Positions 1 through 11,729 of a DNA stretch of 64,000 nucleotides are shown piece by piece (within the stretch, counting starts at the first letter, position 1; each line of letters begins with the position of its first letter). The translations under genes were made by a program, and so were the position numbers. The notes under the pieces were generated by a model. That model had not been told where the DNA came from, ran no database searches, and saw nothing but the letters and a program-made list of their open reading frames with translations. The DNA is from Physcomitrium patens (lineage: Eukaryota > Streptophyta > Bryopsida > Funariales > Funariaceae): contig NC_037274.1 of the NCBI RefSeq assembly GCF_000002425.4, forward strand, positions 12,601,909 through 12,665,908, written 5' to 3'.

Positions 1-1365
1 ATTCTTGGTCTTTGTAAATAATACAAGAGTGTATTAGTCTTCTAATTCTTTGAGATTTATGTCCTTTGTAATTTGTCAAGAGTACTGACTTATTGTTCTT
101 ATTTTGTTTTAGAAGTGAATGGATTATTCTACTTGTATTTTGAAGTTTGCGGACTACCCACCTTTAAATTAATTTTTAGTTTTCTAATATTGATTTTTTT
201 TCTTAAACAGAGTGGACTACTCTTCTTTATAGGAATTTTTATTTGATATTAGAGATTATGGATTATCTTCCTCTAATTTGACTTTTGAATTTATTTGAGT
301 CACTTTTAGAAGGAAAAATTGTAGATACTACTCATAGTAGAAGTAAGAATAAATTTACAACTATTGTAGATCTTTATAAGCTTATTAAGACTTTTAGGAT
401 TAAAATCTCACATATTTCTAATGTGAATTATAGAAGTACATCTATAAAAGAAGTCAATAATGAAGTTGAGACTCTATGCTAAGAAGTTGTGTAATTGAGT
501 GAAGCAAGTAGATCAAATTTATAATTAAATACAAGAAGCCTTATTTCAACAAGTATGAGAGAGGCAAAAATAAGTATCTCAAAGAAATTTGATTGAATAA
601 GATTAAAGTTTCAAAGATTTCTATAATAGATGGAGTTCTTTTTAAGATCACATCCTTCTCAATATCTTAATGGATTTATTCAAGTTAAATTTATATATAA
701 ATTTTTATTTGAGAGTGTTCTCTCTTAGTTTGTATCTTTGATAGAAAATGATTCATGATTTTTTTATGATCTGAATTCATTTTAAGAAGTCTTTATGGCC
801 AGATTTGGAAAAAGTGATTGAAAAAAGGTAGTAGAGACCAAACTTGTATCTTTACAATAAGGATTATATTCAACCACCATATATGCTACAAAATTCCAAA
901 ACCTTACTTACAACATGGATTGGAATGACAAAACACTTTTCAATCAATTTCAATATTAATTGAAAGACAATGTCAAAGATTTATTTTTGAAAATGCTGAA
1001 AACAAACTCATTAGAGCAATTTATTGCTCAAGCCATTGCATGTAATAATTAACTCTTTGAAAGGAGCCTAGAACAAAGATTTGTTTGAAGAGCTACAAGT
1101 CAAGTTATGACAACAACTTCTAAGTTTACAGAAGCTTATTCATCAAGATCAAAACCTATGCAAATTGACATGGTAAGTTTCAAATCTCTTAATAAGAAAG
1201 AAAAGACTTGATGTTGTCAAAAAGTTTTGTGTTTATATTTTAGAAAACTCAAGCACTCTACTCAATATCATCCAAAAGAGCAATATAATTACAAAATGAG
1301 GAGCATAGTTACAAAAGAAGATGATATGTCAAAAAATGAGTTTCTTCACCTATAATAGGAACTAT

Positions 1366-2350
1366 TGTCATAATAAAGAGAATTGCCGCAAAAAAGCATT
1401 GGGCCTCTAGCTACCACTAATTGCTCAAATAAGTTTTAAGTTCATAAAATATAAATTTTATTTATAGCTTGTCATCATAAAGATAATTATATTAAATAGC
1501 CAAGTCTAAGATGCACAAGAGTTCTTAAGATGTAACTAGATATCTTTAAATTACTTTTATTCTTATGAAAATTCCTTCCAAATATGTATAATTCAATAAC
1601 TTTCAATCTATCCAGCCAATTGGATTAAAACTTTTCTACAAATTAATTTATATCTTTAACTACTGCTATGCAAAAAATCAACTTTAAATCATTACAAATC
1701 TTCAAATATTGCCTAATTTCTAGTAGGTATTAAACATGTCAATTTTTAGGTACTTGTACACTAAATCCACCATATCTCAAAAATTCAATATTTAAATATC
1801 ATGAAATCTCATATATAACTTTTTAACATAGTTATTTGCACTTGTAGAAATTTTGAACCAAAAATTTGTCCAAAAACTCAAGATATGGCCCAAACCAAAA
1901 CCTCTTTGAAAAGAACTTACTTACAAACTATAGTTTTGAAGCACTGACTTCTAATAACTCTTTTTTCTATTTTTTAAATCAAAATTTATTAATTCTTTTA
2001 TATAACATGTAGCTTTTTAAGTAAAATTTTGTATATAATTATTTTTTTATCTCTAATAGCTCTCATACTATTCCTTATATTAAAAAAGAAAAAAAATAGT
2101 AGATACAATTTCAAGATCCTAATTTTGAACCTCTATTTTTTTCCTCATAAAAACTCCAAAATCTATAATTTTTTGAATTTCTTATAACCTTGATTTTTTC
2201 TATAGTTTAACTAAATATTTTTTTAATCAAATAGAAATCCATAAGTTCAATACAACCAAACTCTTATTGGTAGGTATAAGAAATTTTATGCATACTACAA
2301 AAAAAGATCATCTTTTATTATATATGCTATACCCATTTTGGATAGTAGAA
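1366..2350 (-). repeat. Solo LTR of family S, minus strand, diverged
   Basis: Read on the minus strand, this matches the 3' part of the S LTRs at 3712-4995 and 60192-61450. Examples are the segment containing GCAATTAGTGG and the following segment with CCCA(A/G)TGCTTT near 1385-1430, and the segment around 2095-2165. It interrupts A1 between the zinc-knuckle and the reverse transcriptase regions. The left edge (TGTCA at 1366) is clear. The right edge is an estimate because the match fades. Confidence 0.6.
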
Positions 2351-3711
2351 AGACTAAAATTGGTATTCTAAGTTAATAACAAGATTATTAAGAATTTTTT
2401 TTTTTAAAAAATGAAGATATTCTTTTAGAGCATTATTCTTATGACTCTTCTATCAATCTTCAAGCAAGAACTACACCACCACCAGATCAATCTATAGCTT
2501 ATCACAAAATGAGTTGGATGCACTTAAAAAATACATTGACAAGAACTTAACTGAGAACTTCATATACCATTTTAAATCTCTAGTAGAGACTCATATCTTA
2601 TTTGTGAAGAAGAAAGATGAATCTTTGCCGATGTGTGTAGACTATTGAGGACTTGATAAGATTACCATCAAAAATAGGTATCTTTTGTCTTTGATTTCAA
2701 AACTTCTTAATAAATTCAATCAAGCAAAGATTTATACAAAAATAGATCTATAAAGACTATACAATCTGGTATACATTAAAAAAAGAAATGTTCAAAAAAC
2801 TACATTTTGAATTAGGTATGGATATTTTGAATATAATATCATGCCTTTTAGACTCACAAATGCATCAATTATTTTTCAACATTTAATAAATGATATATTT
2901 TGTGAATTTCTTAATGAATTTTTATCTATTATTTAGACAACATTCTAATCTACTCTAAAAATATAAAAGAATAAAAACTTTATATTTGTCATATATTATA
3001 AAACTAAAAAATGGAAGATTATACGCCAATATAGAAAAGTGTATATTTTACACTATTCAAGTTGACTTCTTAGAATACATCATTTCAAATAATGGCCTTA
3101 TAATGGATCCTAAGAAGGTCTAGATTATCATAGATTGGAAGATTCTAAAAACAATTAGAGATATATAATTTTTTTTGGAATTTTTCAATTATTACTTGAT
3201 CTTTTTCAATATTTTTTTTCAAATTATGGCTCTTCTCATACGTATAATTTCTAAAGATAAACTTGGGAAGAGCAAAGAAGCTAAAACATCTTTTGAAGTA
3301 TTAAATACATCATTTATTTTTTTACGAATCTTATATTACATCAACTTTTTAAAATATTTTTTTAGAAATAGACATAGTAGACTTTGCTATAGATGTAGTG
3401 TTATCACAAATAGGAGCATATCACAAGCTCTACCTAGAAGCTTTTTATTCCAAAAAATTTTCAATAGTTGAACTCAACTTTGAAATCCATGATAAAGAGC
3501 TTCTTGTAATTATGGATTCATTTTAAGAATGGCATCATTATTTAGAAGGCACTTTTAGTTCAATCATTATATATATGAATCACAAGAACCTCAAATATTT
3601 CATATCAACTTGTATTTTAAATTGTTGCTAAGTCCATTGAAATATGTCATTATCAAGATTTGATTTTAAGATTACTTATCAATCCAAAAATCAACAAGGT
3701 TTATTAGACAT

Positions 3712-4868
3712 TCTTATACTATAATTGCTTATAGTATGTAAAAATTAGTTAGAATAAATAATATATTCATAAGTCTTAGTTGTGTGTTAAAATTATTAAT
3801 AGATTAATTTAAAAAGATTGGATATAAGAAATCTTATTTTAAATCTTATCTATTTTGATTATGGCATTTAAAAAATTATGAAATCGAAATATTTAATATG
3901 AAGCCTTGAGAGGAGATTAGAGCCTAATGATAAAAATCTAAACAAGTAAGAGGCTTATTAAGAGGGATGAAAGCAAGAAATGGTTGGATGAAGGTAAAGA
4001 ATGGAGATCTTCATCCCTATTGGTAGAACGCCATACCTAATGTGCTTCAAGGAGGCTGCCTGAGGCCTTATTAGAGATTAAGGTTTCTTTTTAGAGGTCA
4101 ATAAAATTTTGAAGACTAAGATTAGTAATTTTAGGTTTTTGAATATGGATTGGGTATAAATTTTATATGATTTGGAGTATTTATGAAGTAATTATTGGCG
4201 CTCAAAGTTAAGGTGTCAATTTCATATCTATTGTCACTTTTTGTGACATAACATACGTTTAAAAAATGAAATGAAGGATCGGCAACTAAAATTAAAGAAA
4301 ACACTTTTTTGATTACTCTTTTTATATATTATTTGATTAATTTGGAATTTGGATGAAAAAATTATAGAGAATTGAAGTCAGCACATCCAAATCACAGGCA
4401 GTAAGTAAGTGATTTTTTTCATAATAATGATTGGAGCCATATCTTAAGTTTTTAGACGATCTTTTTATTCAAATTTTTTGGAAAAGGTGAATTTTTGTGT
4501 TAAAAAGCTATACATATAAATTTTGTAGCATTTTAATGCTTAGTTTGTGAGATATGAAGAAAATTGCACACACGTGTATAAAAACTAGGGTTTGAAGCTA
4601 CTGTTAGGATATTAGTGATATCTTAAGATCCGTAATAAATTTGCAATTGAATTTTTTTGTGATAGTTTTTAGAAGTACATCAGTTCTTTATGTAAAATTT
4701 GAGTATGTTTGAATGATCCAATTAGAAGATATGAGTTGTTGAAGTTTGAAAATAATACGCCATAAGAATATATAAGGATTTAGAGTTTTTTATCATATTT
4801 TGGGTATTTTTGGAAACTTAAGATTTATATATTTGGTATAATTTTTATTAAAAGTGTTATATATATAG

Positions 4869-4901
<33 letters not shown>

Positions 4902-4995
4902 CAAACTTAGTCTTTCTTATCTTAAGACTTGATTGAGCAATTAGTGGCAACCAAGAGCCCAGTGCTTTCTTGAGACAAATTCTCTCTACCCCAAC
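3712..4995 (+). repeat. Solo LTR S1 of family S, inserted in A1
   Basis: This segment of about 1.28 kb matches S2 and S3 end to end, from the segment TTGCTTATAGTATGT to the segment ending TACCCCAAC. A1 is continuous on both sides (end of RNase H on the left, start of the integrase linker on the right). The flanking pentamers GACAT and AATGT differ only by transitions, as expected of an eroded 5-bp target duplication. A TA microsatellite at 4875-4900 sits at the same place as in S2. No internal region accompanies it, so it is a solo LTR. Confidence 0.8.
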
Positions 4996-6552
4996 AATGT
5001 CAAATTTAGATATTCTTATATTTTATCCAAAAAAAAAGATGCAACTTTTCATCAACAAAGAAATTTTTTTTTCAAGTCAAAGAATTTTTTATCTTTAAGC
5101 AATAAAATCAATATTGATTGTTAGTTCAACTTTTCACAAGTAAGTTCAAACAAGTATGTCCTTTGATCTTCTTATTAATGATATTAAGAATAATTCTTCA
5201 AAGTCTCATAATACTTCTAAGTTCAAGTTCAAGAATAATCTACTCTATTTGAAGGGACAAATATATATTCTAAAAGAAAAAGTATAATTATGTGTTCTTT
5301 AAGCTCATCATGACTTTCCAACAGTTTGACATTTTGGATATAATAAGATTTTGGAGCTAATATCTAAAATTTTTTAGTGGCCTCAAATGTAGTGGGCAAT
5401 CAAAGAATTTGTACAATCATGTGACATTTGTTTAAGATCAAAAACTCTTTGTTATCAATCTTGTAAACTTCTTCATTCATTACCTATTTTAGAACAACTC
5501 TAATCTTTTGTTTCTATGGATTTTATCATAGATCTTTTAATCTCAGGTTGTTATGATCCAATATTCATGATATTCAAAGATTATTTTATAAAGATAGTAT
5601 ATTTTGTATTATATACCAAATCTATTATAAGTAAAGAAACAACTAAGTTTTTTTTTGACAACATTTATTATTAGTAAAGATTACTTAAATATATTATATC
5701 AAAAAAAATAATTCAATTCATATCAAGATTTTAGAGAACTCTTTTTAAGATTTTAAAAGTAGACATAAATTTTTTTTTTGGCTTTTCATCTTCAAATCAA
5801 TAAACAAATGGAATAAATAAATTAAGTTTTGAAGCAATATTTGAGGTGTATCATCAACTACAAATAAGATGATTTGATAATTCTTTTGCCATTAGCAAAG
5901 TTTTCTTATAATAATAAGATACATTTTTCTATGTAATAGTATATTTTTTTTTTTTATTTATAAGTACAAATATGATATTAGTAAACACATATGAGATCCA
6001 ACAAAAAATCTTATAAATGCAGTAAAGAAAGTTGATGCTTTTCATCAATAATATCTATCAAAACTAAGATGAAAAATAAAAAATCTTTGCTATAAATGAA
6101 ATAAGATCTAAAGAAGATAGCATTCTACCTTCTATTGTTATTTGTAGTTTTTATATATTTTTGGTATTAAGGAGGTAAAGAATTAATAACCATCAAATTC
6201 CACTCAAGAGTTATTATTTAGTGACTTATTAGATAAGACATTGCAATTATCATAGCCTTAAAGACGACATAATAGATATAAAGATTTTTAAAAATGACAT
6301 GTTTTTTCTTGAATAGATAGCAAGATACAACACATTTGATGTTACAACCTTGAATGTCATAAATACATTATAGAAGAGACAAAATAAGAAGTTGAATATA
6401 AGAGCTTTGACAAAAAAGCTAGTAAGAATTTGATGAAATTAGATAAGTACAAGATCAATATGAAGAGAGGTGAACTTGAGCTTCTAGAGATGAGCTATCA
6501 AGATTGAAGATTTCTTTAGTCTCAATTTTAATATATACTAGGTATTAGAAAG

Positions 6553-6650
6553 CTTTTCAAGAAGTTTTCATATTTTTTGAAGATGAAGCAATCTTAAAAT
6601 GCTCCTCAAGAAGTTTCCATGTTACTTGAAGATGAAGAAACCTTAAAAAG
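6553..6650. repeat. Two-unit tandem repeat of 49 bp
   Basis: Two adjacent units (6553-6601 and 6602-6650) share TCAAGAAGTTT, a central TTGAAGATGAAG and a closing CTTAAAA. They lie where A1 fades out and A2 begins. The following 230 bases are rich in short AATCTT/AAATCT repeats. This stretch can be read as an open frame of about 90 codons on the minus strand, but the repeat structure makes a real gene unlikely. Confidence 0.6.
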
Positions 6651-8114
6651 CATCTTAGATAACTTTTTTAATCCTCCTAAAACTTTCTTGAACTTATTAG
6701 AATATTTTAAGAATCTTCTAAAATCTTTTAAAATCTTTATAAGAATATTTTTAGAATCTTTTAGAATCTTATAAAATCTAATCAAATATTCTAAGAATAT
6801 TTCTAAAATCTCTTGTTGGATATCCATAACATCACTTTTTTTTCTAATTCCGAGTTCTATGAAGAGCATTGGTTTCATATCTACTTTTTTCTATTATATA
6901 CAACATCTTAGCAATAGCTTCATAGAAAAGTCATTCTAAAATAGATTTAGATTTTTGAGGAAATTGTTGATGAAACTCTTGTATCTTTTGTGGCATATTA
7001 ACTAGATATTTTGCTAGTTTTCACATACCCTCATTGATATTGTAGTTGCATCAATGAATAAAATATTCAAACTTACATCTTTTTTATCAAGAATCAAGGA
7101 TCTTTTCTATTTCATATTCCACATAATTATCTATTTCAATACAAGACAATAATGGTTGTATTTTTCTTGAAATAGTTGATTCTGAATAAGCCTCTAAAAA
7201 GAAAACATGAAAGACTGGATGTACCTTCATAGATGTGGATAGTTCCAACTAATAAGCTACTAGATTGATTTGCTTTTAAATACAAAATGGTCTCAATCTT
7301 TAGTAGTCCAATTTATCGTAAAGTTGATTGGTCTTGATATTTCATTGAAGAAGCCATACTTTATCTCAGACTTAAAAAGTAAAGAATTCTTTATTAAATT
7401 TGTCTGAAGATACTTTGTAAGAATCTTGAATTGCTTATAAATGGAGCTTCAAAGTTGTCTAGAGTTGGGACAATTATTTTGGAAGATTTTTAATTTTTGG
7501 ATTTTTATCTTTTAATATATCTAACAAATCAAGCTTCAAATGGTAAGCATAATTAGAGTAAAATGGTATTTATTGAGTCGAAGCATGAAGAATATTATTA
7601 TAAGCGAATGCTATTAAAAATAAATATGAAGTCCATTTATCTTACTAATAGTTGATGGTACATTACAAATACTACTCTAAAACTTGATTGACTTCTTTTA
7701 TTTAACCATTTATTTGACAATAAAAAGTAGAGAATTATTTGATATTTATCTTCAATATCTTAAAAAAGGATTTCCAAAATTTTGATATATATTGAGATCT
7801 TCAATAAAAAATGATGTCATCAAATAGGCCATGATATCGATATATATTATCAAGAAAGAACCTTGTCATTTCATCTCAAAAAATTATCTTTTTGTATTAG
7901 AAAAAATGTGCCATTTTTGTGAATAGATCTACAATAACATAGATAGCATCAAATGTAGCTAATGGTAGTAGATGAATAATGAAATCCATTGATATTGAAG
8001 ACCATGGTTGCTTTAAGATTGGTAGTAGTTACAAAAGTCCATAAGGACAATGTTGAAAATTCTTGGATCTTAAATAATTGTTATACGAGAGAACAAAGTC
8101 TTTTACAATCTTCT

Positions 8115-8606
8115 TGTCAAAATAACTAGATATGTATATTGAGAAAGAAACTGGAATGGCTATTGCCAAAAGCCAAGAAAACTAGAGACCCTTGAAACTA
8201 GATTGGAAGCAAGAAAAGAATTGATAAGAATGAAGAAGACTTCACTCTTGTCTCTATATATACTATCTAACTAGGGGCTATGTGGCAATATTCTATAGGA
8301 TCTCTAATATGTATTGACTTTGTAGGGCACATGCTTTGACATATAAGGTAAGTTTTTCTACATGTGGGCGACATAGTTAGCTTGGTCTTCAAGCTAACAA
8401 CATGTGTGGCACATGGCCAACTTGTTGACCACATTTCTAATCCAAAAAATCAATTAAAGACACCTATAAAGTCAAAGCAACGTCTATGAAGCTTCTAGAA
8501 AGCTTCTATAGCAAATATTATAGAATTAACTTACTTTTATCTATTTTTCCTTATTTTTACCTATTTATATATGTAATTACTAGCTTACATGCATATGTCC
8601 AAAACA
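8115..8606 (-). repeat. Solo A-family LTR, minus strand, with perfect 5-bp target duplication
   Basis: On the minus strand this reads like the A LTRs at 23192, 32097 and 57659, including the GGACATATGCATGTAAG start and the end near TTGACA. The pentamer CTTCT occurs directly on both sides (8110-8114 and 8607-8611). It is about 490 bp against about 560 bp for the other copies. A2 integrase sequence continues on both sides. It holds a TATA-like stretch near 8262-8272 and the heat-shock-element-like motif listed separately. Confidence 0.88.
8487..8501. promoter_or_regulatory. Heat-shock-element-like trimer in the solo A LTR
   Basis: The 15 bases tGAAgcTTCtaGAAa fit the heat shock factor site nGAAnnTTCnnGAAn with every fixed base present. 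The site is about 220 bp upstream of the TATA-like stretch in LTR orientation. In the other A LTRs the equivalent place holds two GAAnnTTC-type half sites separated by three bases, so this copy has the best spacing. Binding is inferred from the motif only. Confidence 0.45.
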
Positions 8607-9759
8607 CTTCTATATTTGAAGCTACTAAAAATCTTAAGAAATAAGCTCTAATATTTTATTAAATCCAAAATGTCTTGCAATTGAAAAATCATGAAAAGAT
8701 TGAAGAACACAAAGTCGTTTTAGTCTTTCTAGAATAGTCACATATAAAATATATAAATGATCTTCAAAATACAAAAGATCTTCTATAAACTTAAACTTGT
8801 CATTATCAGAGTGTTGCTTGATATTAGAAATTAATGAATTCTTAGTTGTCGCTACACAAATTTCTTTAAAAAAACTTAAATCAACAAGTATAATTATAGA
8901 AGTAGCACAAATACAAAAGTATTTTGGCTTCAAAAGAATGATATATTATTGATCGAATGCTGCTTCTCTGACCTTTGGAATAAGATATGATCTCTTTGAT
9001 AAAGAGTTTGATAGTCCTCATTTCTTTCTCGATCAATATATATATTTACAAAATCAAAACAAGATAATGTCATTTTCCAATAAGCTTGGTGGTGATTCAA
9101 AACCCAAGTTGACCTAAAACATTCTAAATTTTTGTGATTTATATATACAATCATAGGATATATAGTACTTTCAAATAAGTAATGCTATTTTTAGAAAGAA
9201 TCTATAATTACAATAAGCTCTTTATCATGAATCTTATAATTAATCTTTACAATTGAAAACTTTCTAGAATAGAATGCAATTGGGTGGAGCTTTCCATCCT
9301 TTTTCATTTGTGCTAATACAACTCCTAATGTAAAGTTAGAAGCATCAATTTCTAAATAGAGGGCCTTTATAAAATCTAGATATAGTAAGATTGGAGTTGT
9401 TTTAAAAGTTACCTTCAAATCTTGAAAAGCCTATTGTACTTGAAATCTCTATTCCAACTTATTTTTAGATGTTAATCAAGTGAGAGGAACAACAACTTGG
9501 GAGTAATTCTTCATAAATAATTGATAAAAATTAGCAAATCCAAAGAAACATTATATATTCACTATTCTCTTTAGAGTTGTCTACTCTATTATTCCTTGAA
9601 CTTTCTTTGGATCCATCAACAGGCCTTCATTGAATATAATATATCTAAGAAATTCTACTTTTGGTTGATAAAATACAAATTTCTCTAATTTGGCATATAA
9701 TCCTATATCTTATAATTTTTGTAAGACTAATCTCATGTATTTAAAATACTAAAATATTA

Positions 9760-9858
9760 TTGTTTGATAAAGACATCAAAGTAATGTCACCAATGCAAAT
9801 TGTTTCATTTGGTAAAGACATCAATGTAAAGTTATCAATGCAAATTGTATCATTGCTA
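9760..9858. repeat. Tandem duplication of about 40-45 bp
   Basis: Two adjacent units (about 9760-9799 and 9800-9844) share TAAAGACATCAA and CAATGCAAATTGT, followed by the start of a third unit. It lies next to the right edge of A2 and has no recognisable coding content. Confidence 0.6.
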
Positions 9859-9859
9859 C

Positions 9860-10456
9860 TTGTGAAACAATGAAAGACTTAATCCTAGGGAACAATATAT
9901 GGTTTTATCTTGGTTTTGTCATAATTTTATCTTCGTCATGATTGATTAGATCTAATTAGCCTTATTTTGTAGGTAGAAGTGAACACAATTAGGTTCACCA
10001 ATGGGCATCATGCCACTACATCTTGTGGATTGTTGAAAGACTCTACTTATGTTCTCACAGACTTTTCCGATTTGGTTGGAGCTTGAATTAGAACCAAAAC
10101 TAGTTTTGCTCAATAAAAGGATTCTAACTCAAAAGTATGAGGATTACTATCATGAAGTTATTACTATGATATATGCATCAATTCTCATGAAACAAGAGAT
10201 TACAATATATTTGAATTATTACAAGTCATTTTTAAGCCCATTTAAAATTTTTTATGCATGTATCATGTTTATCAGTTTACTATGATGGAGTTTTGAGGTT
10301 AAGAATTAACAAATTTACATTCAAATGATCTCTTTATTCTAAGTGCTTAGTGCATTCTTAGTATTATACAACACGATGAGAGTGATTTTTTTTGTATTCA
10401 ATCCATTGGATATTTTTATAATTTTCTTCTAGAATCAATTTTAGTTATTTTGGACT
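9860..10456. other. Unassigned stretch right of A2
   Basis: I recognise no gene here. A short open frame at 10049-10285 (+) of 78 codons has no motif I can name and no supporting context. The sequence is AT-rich and could be decayed mobile DNA. Confidence 0.4.
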
Positions 10457-10487
10457 AAAAAGAAAAGAAAAGAAAAGAAAAGAAAAT
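10457..10487. repeat. AAAAG microsatellite
   Basis: A short run of about five to six AAAAG units, directly followed by AT-rich low-complexity sequence. Confidence 0.85.
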
Positions 10488-11330
10488 TAAAATACTAAAT
10501 AAAAAATGATTGTAATTGTAATTATAGAAAAAATAATAAAAAAATATATAGCAAAATAAAATAAATAAATGACAAAATAGAACATAAGTTTTAGAAATTA
10601 TATAATAAACAAAATATAATTGATAAAAATTGATAAGATAGGATTTAATGAGTGATTAGTAAAAAAAAAAGATTAATTAAAATTGACTAAATAACTTATA
10701 ATTAACTAAAATCAATTAAAATAGCTAAAATAAATTAATATAAGCTTATGAAATTTAAAAATACTTCGGTAATTAAATTAACTAAGTAAAATTAAAGATA
10801 AATAAAAGTATTATTAACTATTAGTATAAGATGAATAAAATAATAATAATAACAAGGATAATAATAAGTTATACAAAGTAGATTGAAATGAATTGAGATT
10901 ACTATGATAGGTTGTTAGGTCAATTAGATCATTTAGTATTGAAGATTCGGATTAATAATTAAAATAAGTAAGATTAATTATTTATGTTAATTTAATTAAG
11001 ATAAAATTAGGACCATTAAGTAACCATTGTAACAATTAATAGATTAATAATCAGGGTTAGTACATGCTGCCAATTTTTAGGGTAAGAGATTAAGGTTTAG
11101 TAGTTAGGGTTATTGACAGGACCTATTTAGAAAAATCTAATCACCTACAACTCACCTTAATTAGATCTAGAAGTATTAAAACATAATCCTACATCTTAGA
11201 GCTATTTTTTTAGCTCACACTTATATATCCTATAATCTCTCTAAGAACTGTCGCAAGAGTGGAAATTATTACATTTTTTTTCATCTGATAACTCGAGTCT
11301 TGAAAAGAGTGTATCATGGTCATAATAAAT
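10488..11330. other. AT-rich low-complexity intergenic DNA
   Basis: The stretch is dominated by A and T with many short AAT/TTA runs. I see no gene, RNA gene or recognisable element. Base composition changes sharply near 11.3 kb, where the kinase gene's upstream region begins. Confidence 0.6.
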
Positions 11331-11362
11331 TGGTATGTCCGATTGATTTTTCAATCAGTCTG

Positions 11363-11725
11363 AATTGAGGGTGCCGGCTCAAGTTTGAAAAAGTGGGCAA
11401 TTGTGAACTCTGATTTTCCATGCCTGTACAACGACTGCAAAATTGGTCGCTCGTTGATTAGACAAAGGCAAAATCATATCTGTTTTGGGTTGTTCAGAGA
11501 AGTGAAGATCCATCATACCTCCTGTCATGTAAGTCGACGCGTTGGGTTGTAAAATCAAGCGCATCGACGGCCCAACCTGTCAGTCGCTGCCAGGTTGCAC
11601 ATGGAAACAGGCTCTAAGGCTGCCGGTTGGCTCTCCAAATTGTGGACTCAAGTTTGAAAAAGTAAGCCATTCTAGACACTGATTTTTCACACCTGTACAA
11701 CGAGCGACGCAAAATTGTCGATAAG
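11363..11725. repeat. Imperfect direct repeat upstream of the kinase-lectin gene
   Basis: Two copies (about 11363-11446 and 11640-11725) share CTCAAGTTTGAAAAAGT, then TGATTTT, CCTGTACAACGA and GCAAAATTG. The copies are roughly 280 bp apart and differ at scattered positions. They sit in the GC-richer DNA about 2 kb upstream of the kinase gene start, so they could be part of its upstream control region or an old local duplication. Confidence 0.6.
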
Positions 11726-11729
11726 ACTG

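Larger units (their letters stand above)
1..6530 (+). mobile_element. A1: old Ty3/gypsy (chromovirus-like) element, broken, cut by the window start
   Basis: This is a heavily decayed + strand copy of the same family as A3 and A4. Parts recognised by similarity to those copies are a gag capsid region (about 550-1200), a zinc-knuckle region (about 1200-1290), reverse transcriptase (about 2430-3150), RNase H (about 3180-3540) and integrase (about 5150-5900). Two solo LTRs of family S lie inside it (1366-~2350 on the minus strand and 3712-4995 on the plus strand), and the element resumes on the far side of each. No terminal LTR was recognised, so both ends are approximate. It is very AT-rich and has many breaks, which together with its low identity to A3 and A4 suggests it is among the oldest elements here. 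Confidence 0.75.
6880..9790 (-). mobile_element. A2: old Ty3/gypsy (A-like) element on the minus strand, broken
   Basis: Reading the minus strand from right to left, I recognise the end of reverse transcriptase (about 9790-9420), RNase H (about 9418-9190, with a residue run like EIDASNFTLG and a later HDKEL motif), the RNase H-integrase linker (about 9150-8930), the integrase zinc-binding region (about 8930-8630), the integrase core (about 8080-7700) and a C-terminal integrase region (about 7450-6900). Protein similarity to A3 and A4 is clear but moderate, so this is a related rather than an identical family. It is interrupted by a solo A-family LTR at 8115-8606. No terminal LTRs were found and it has many breaks. 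Confidence 0.7.

Noticed and set aside
6606-6878. Possible 90-codon gene on the minus strand
   Set aside because: Its lysine- and leucine-rich product comes from AATCTT/AAATCT-type repeats and a 49-bp tandem duplication, with no motif or gene context.
10049-10285. Possible 78-codon gene
   Set aside because: No recognisable domain and no promoter or splice context. The length is within chance for this composition.
11379-11564. Minus-strand frame upstream of the kinase gene
   Set aside because: It overlaps the first copy of the direct repeat, has no motif, and runs against the gene it precedes.
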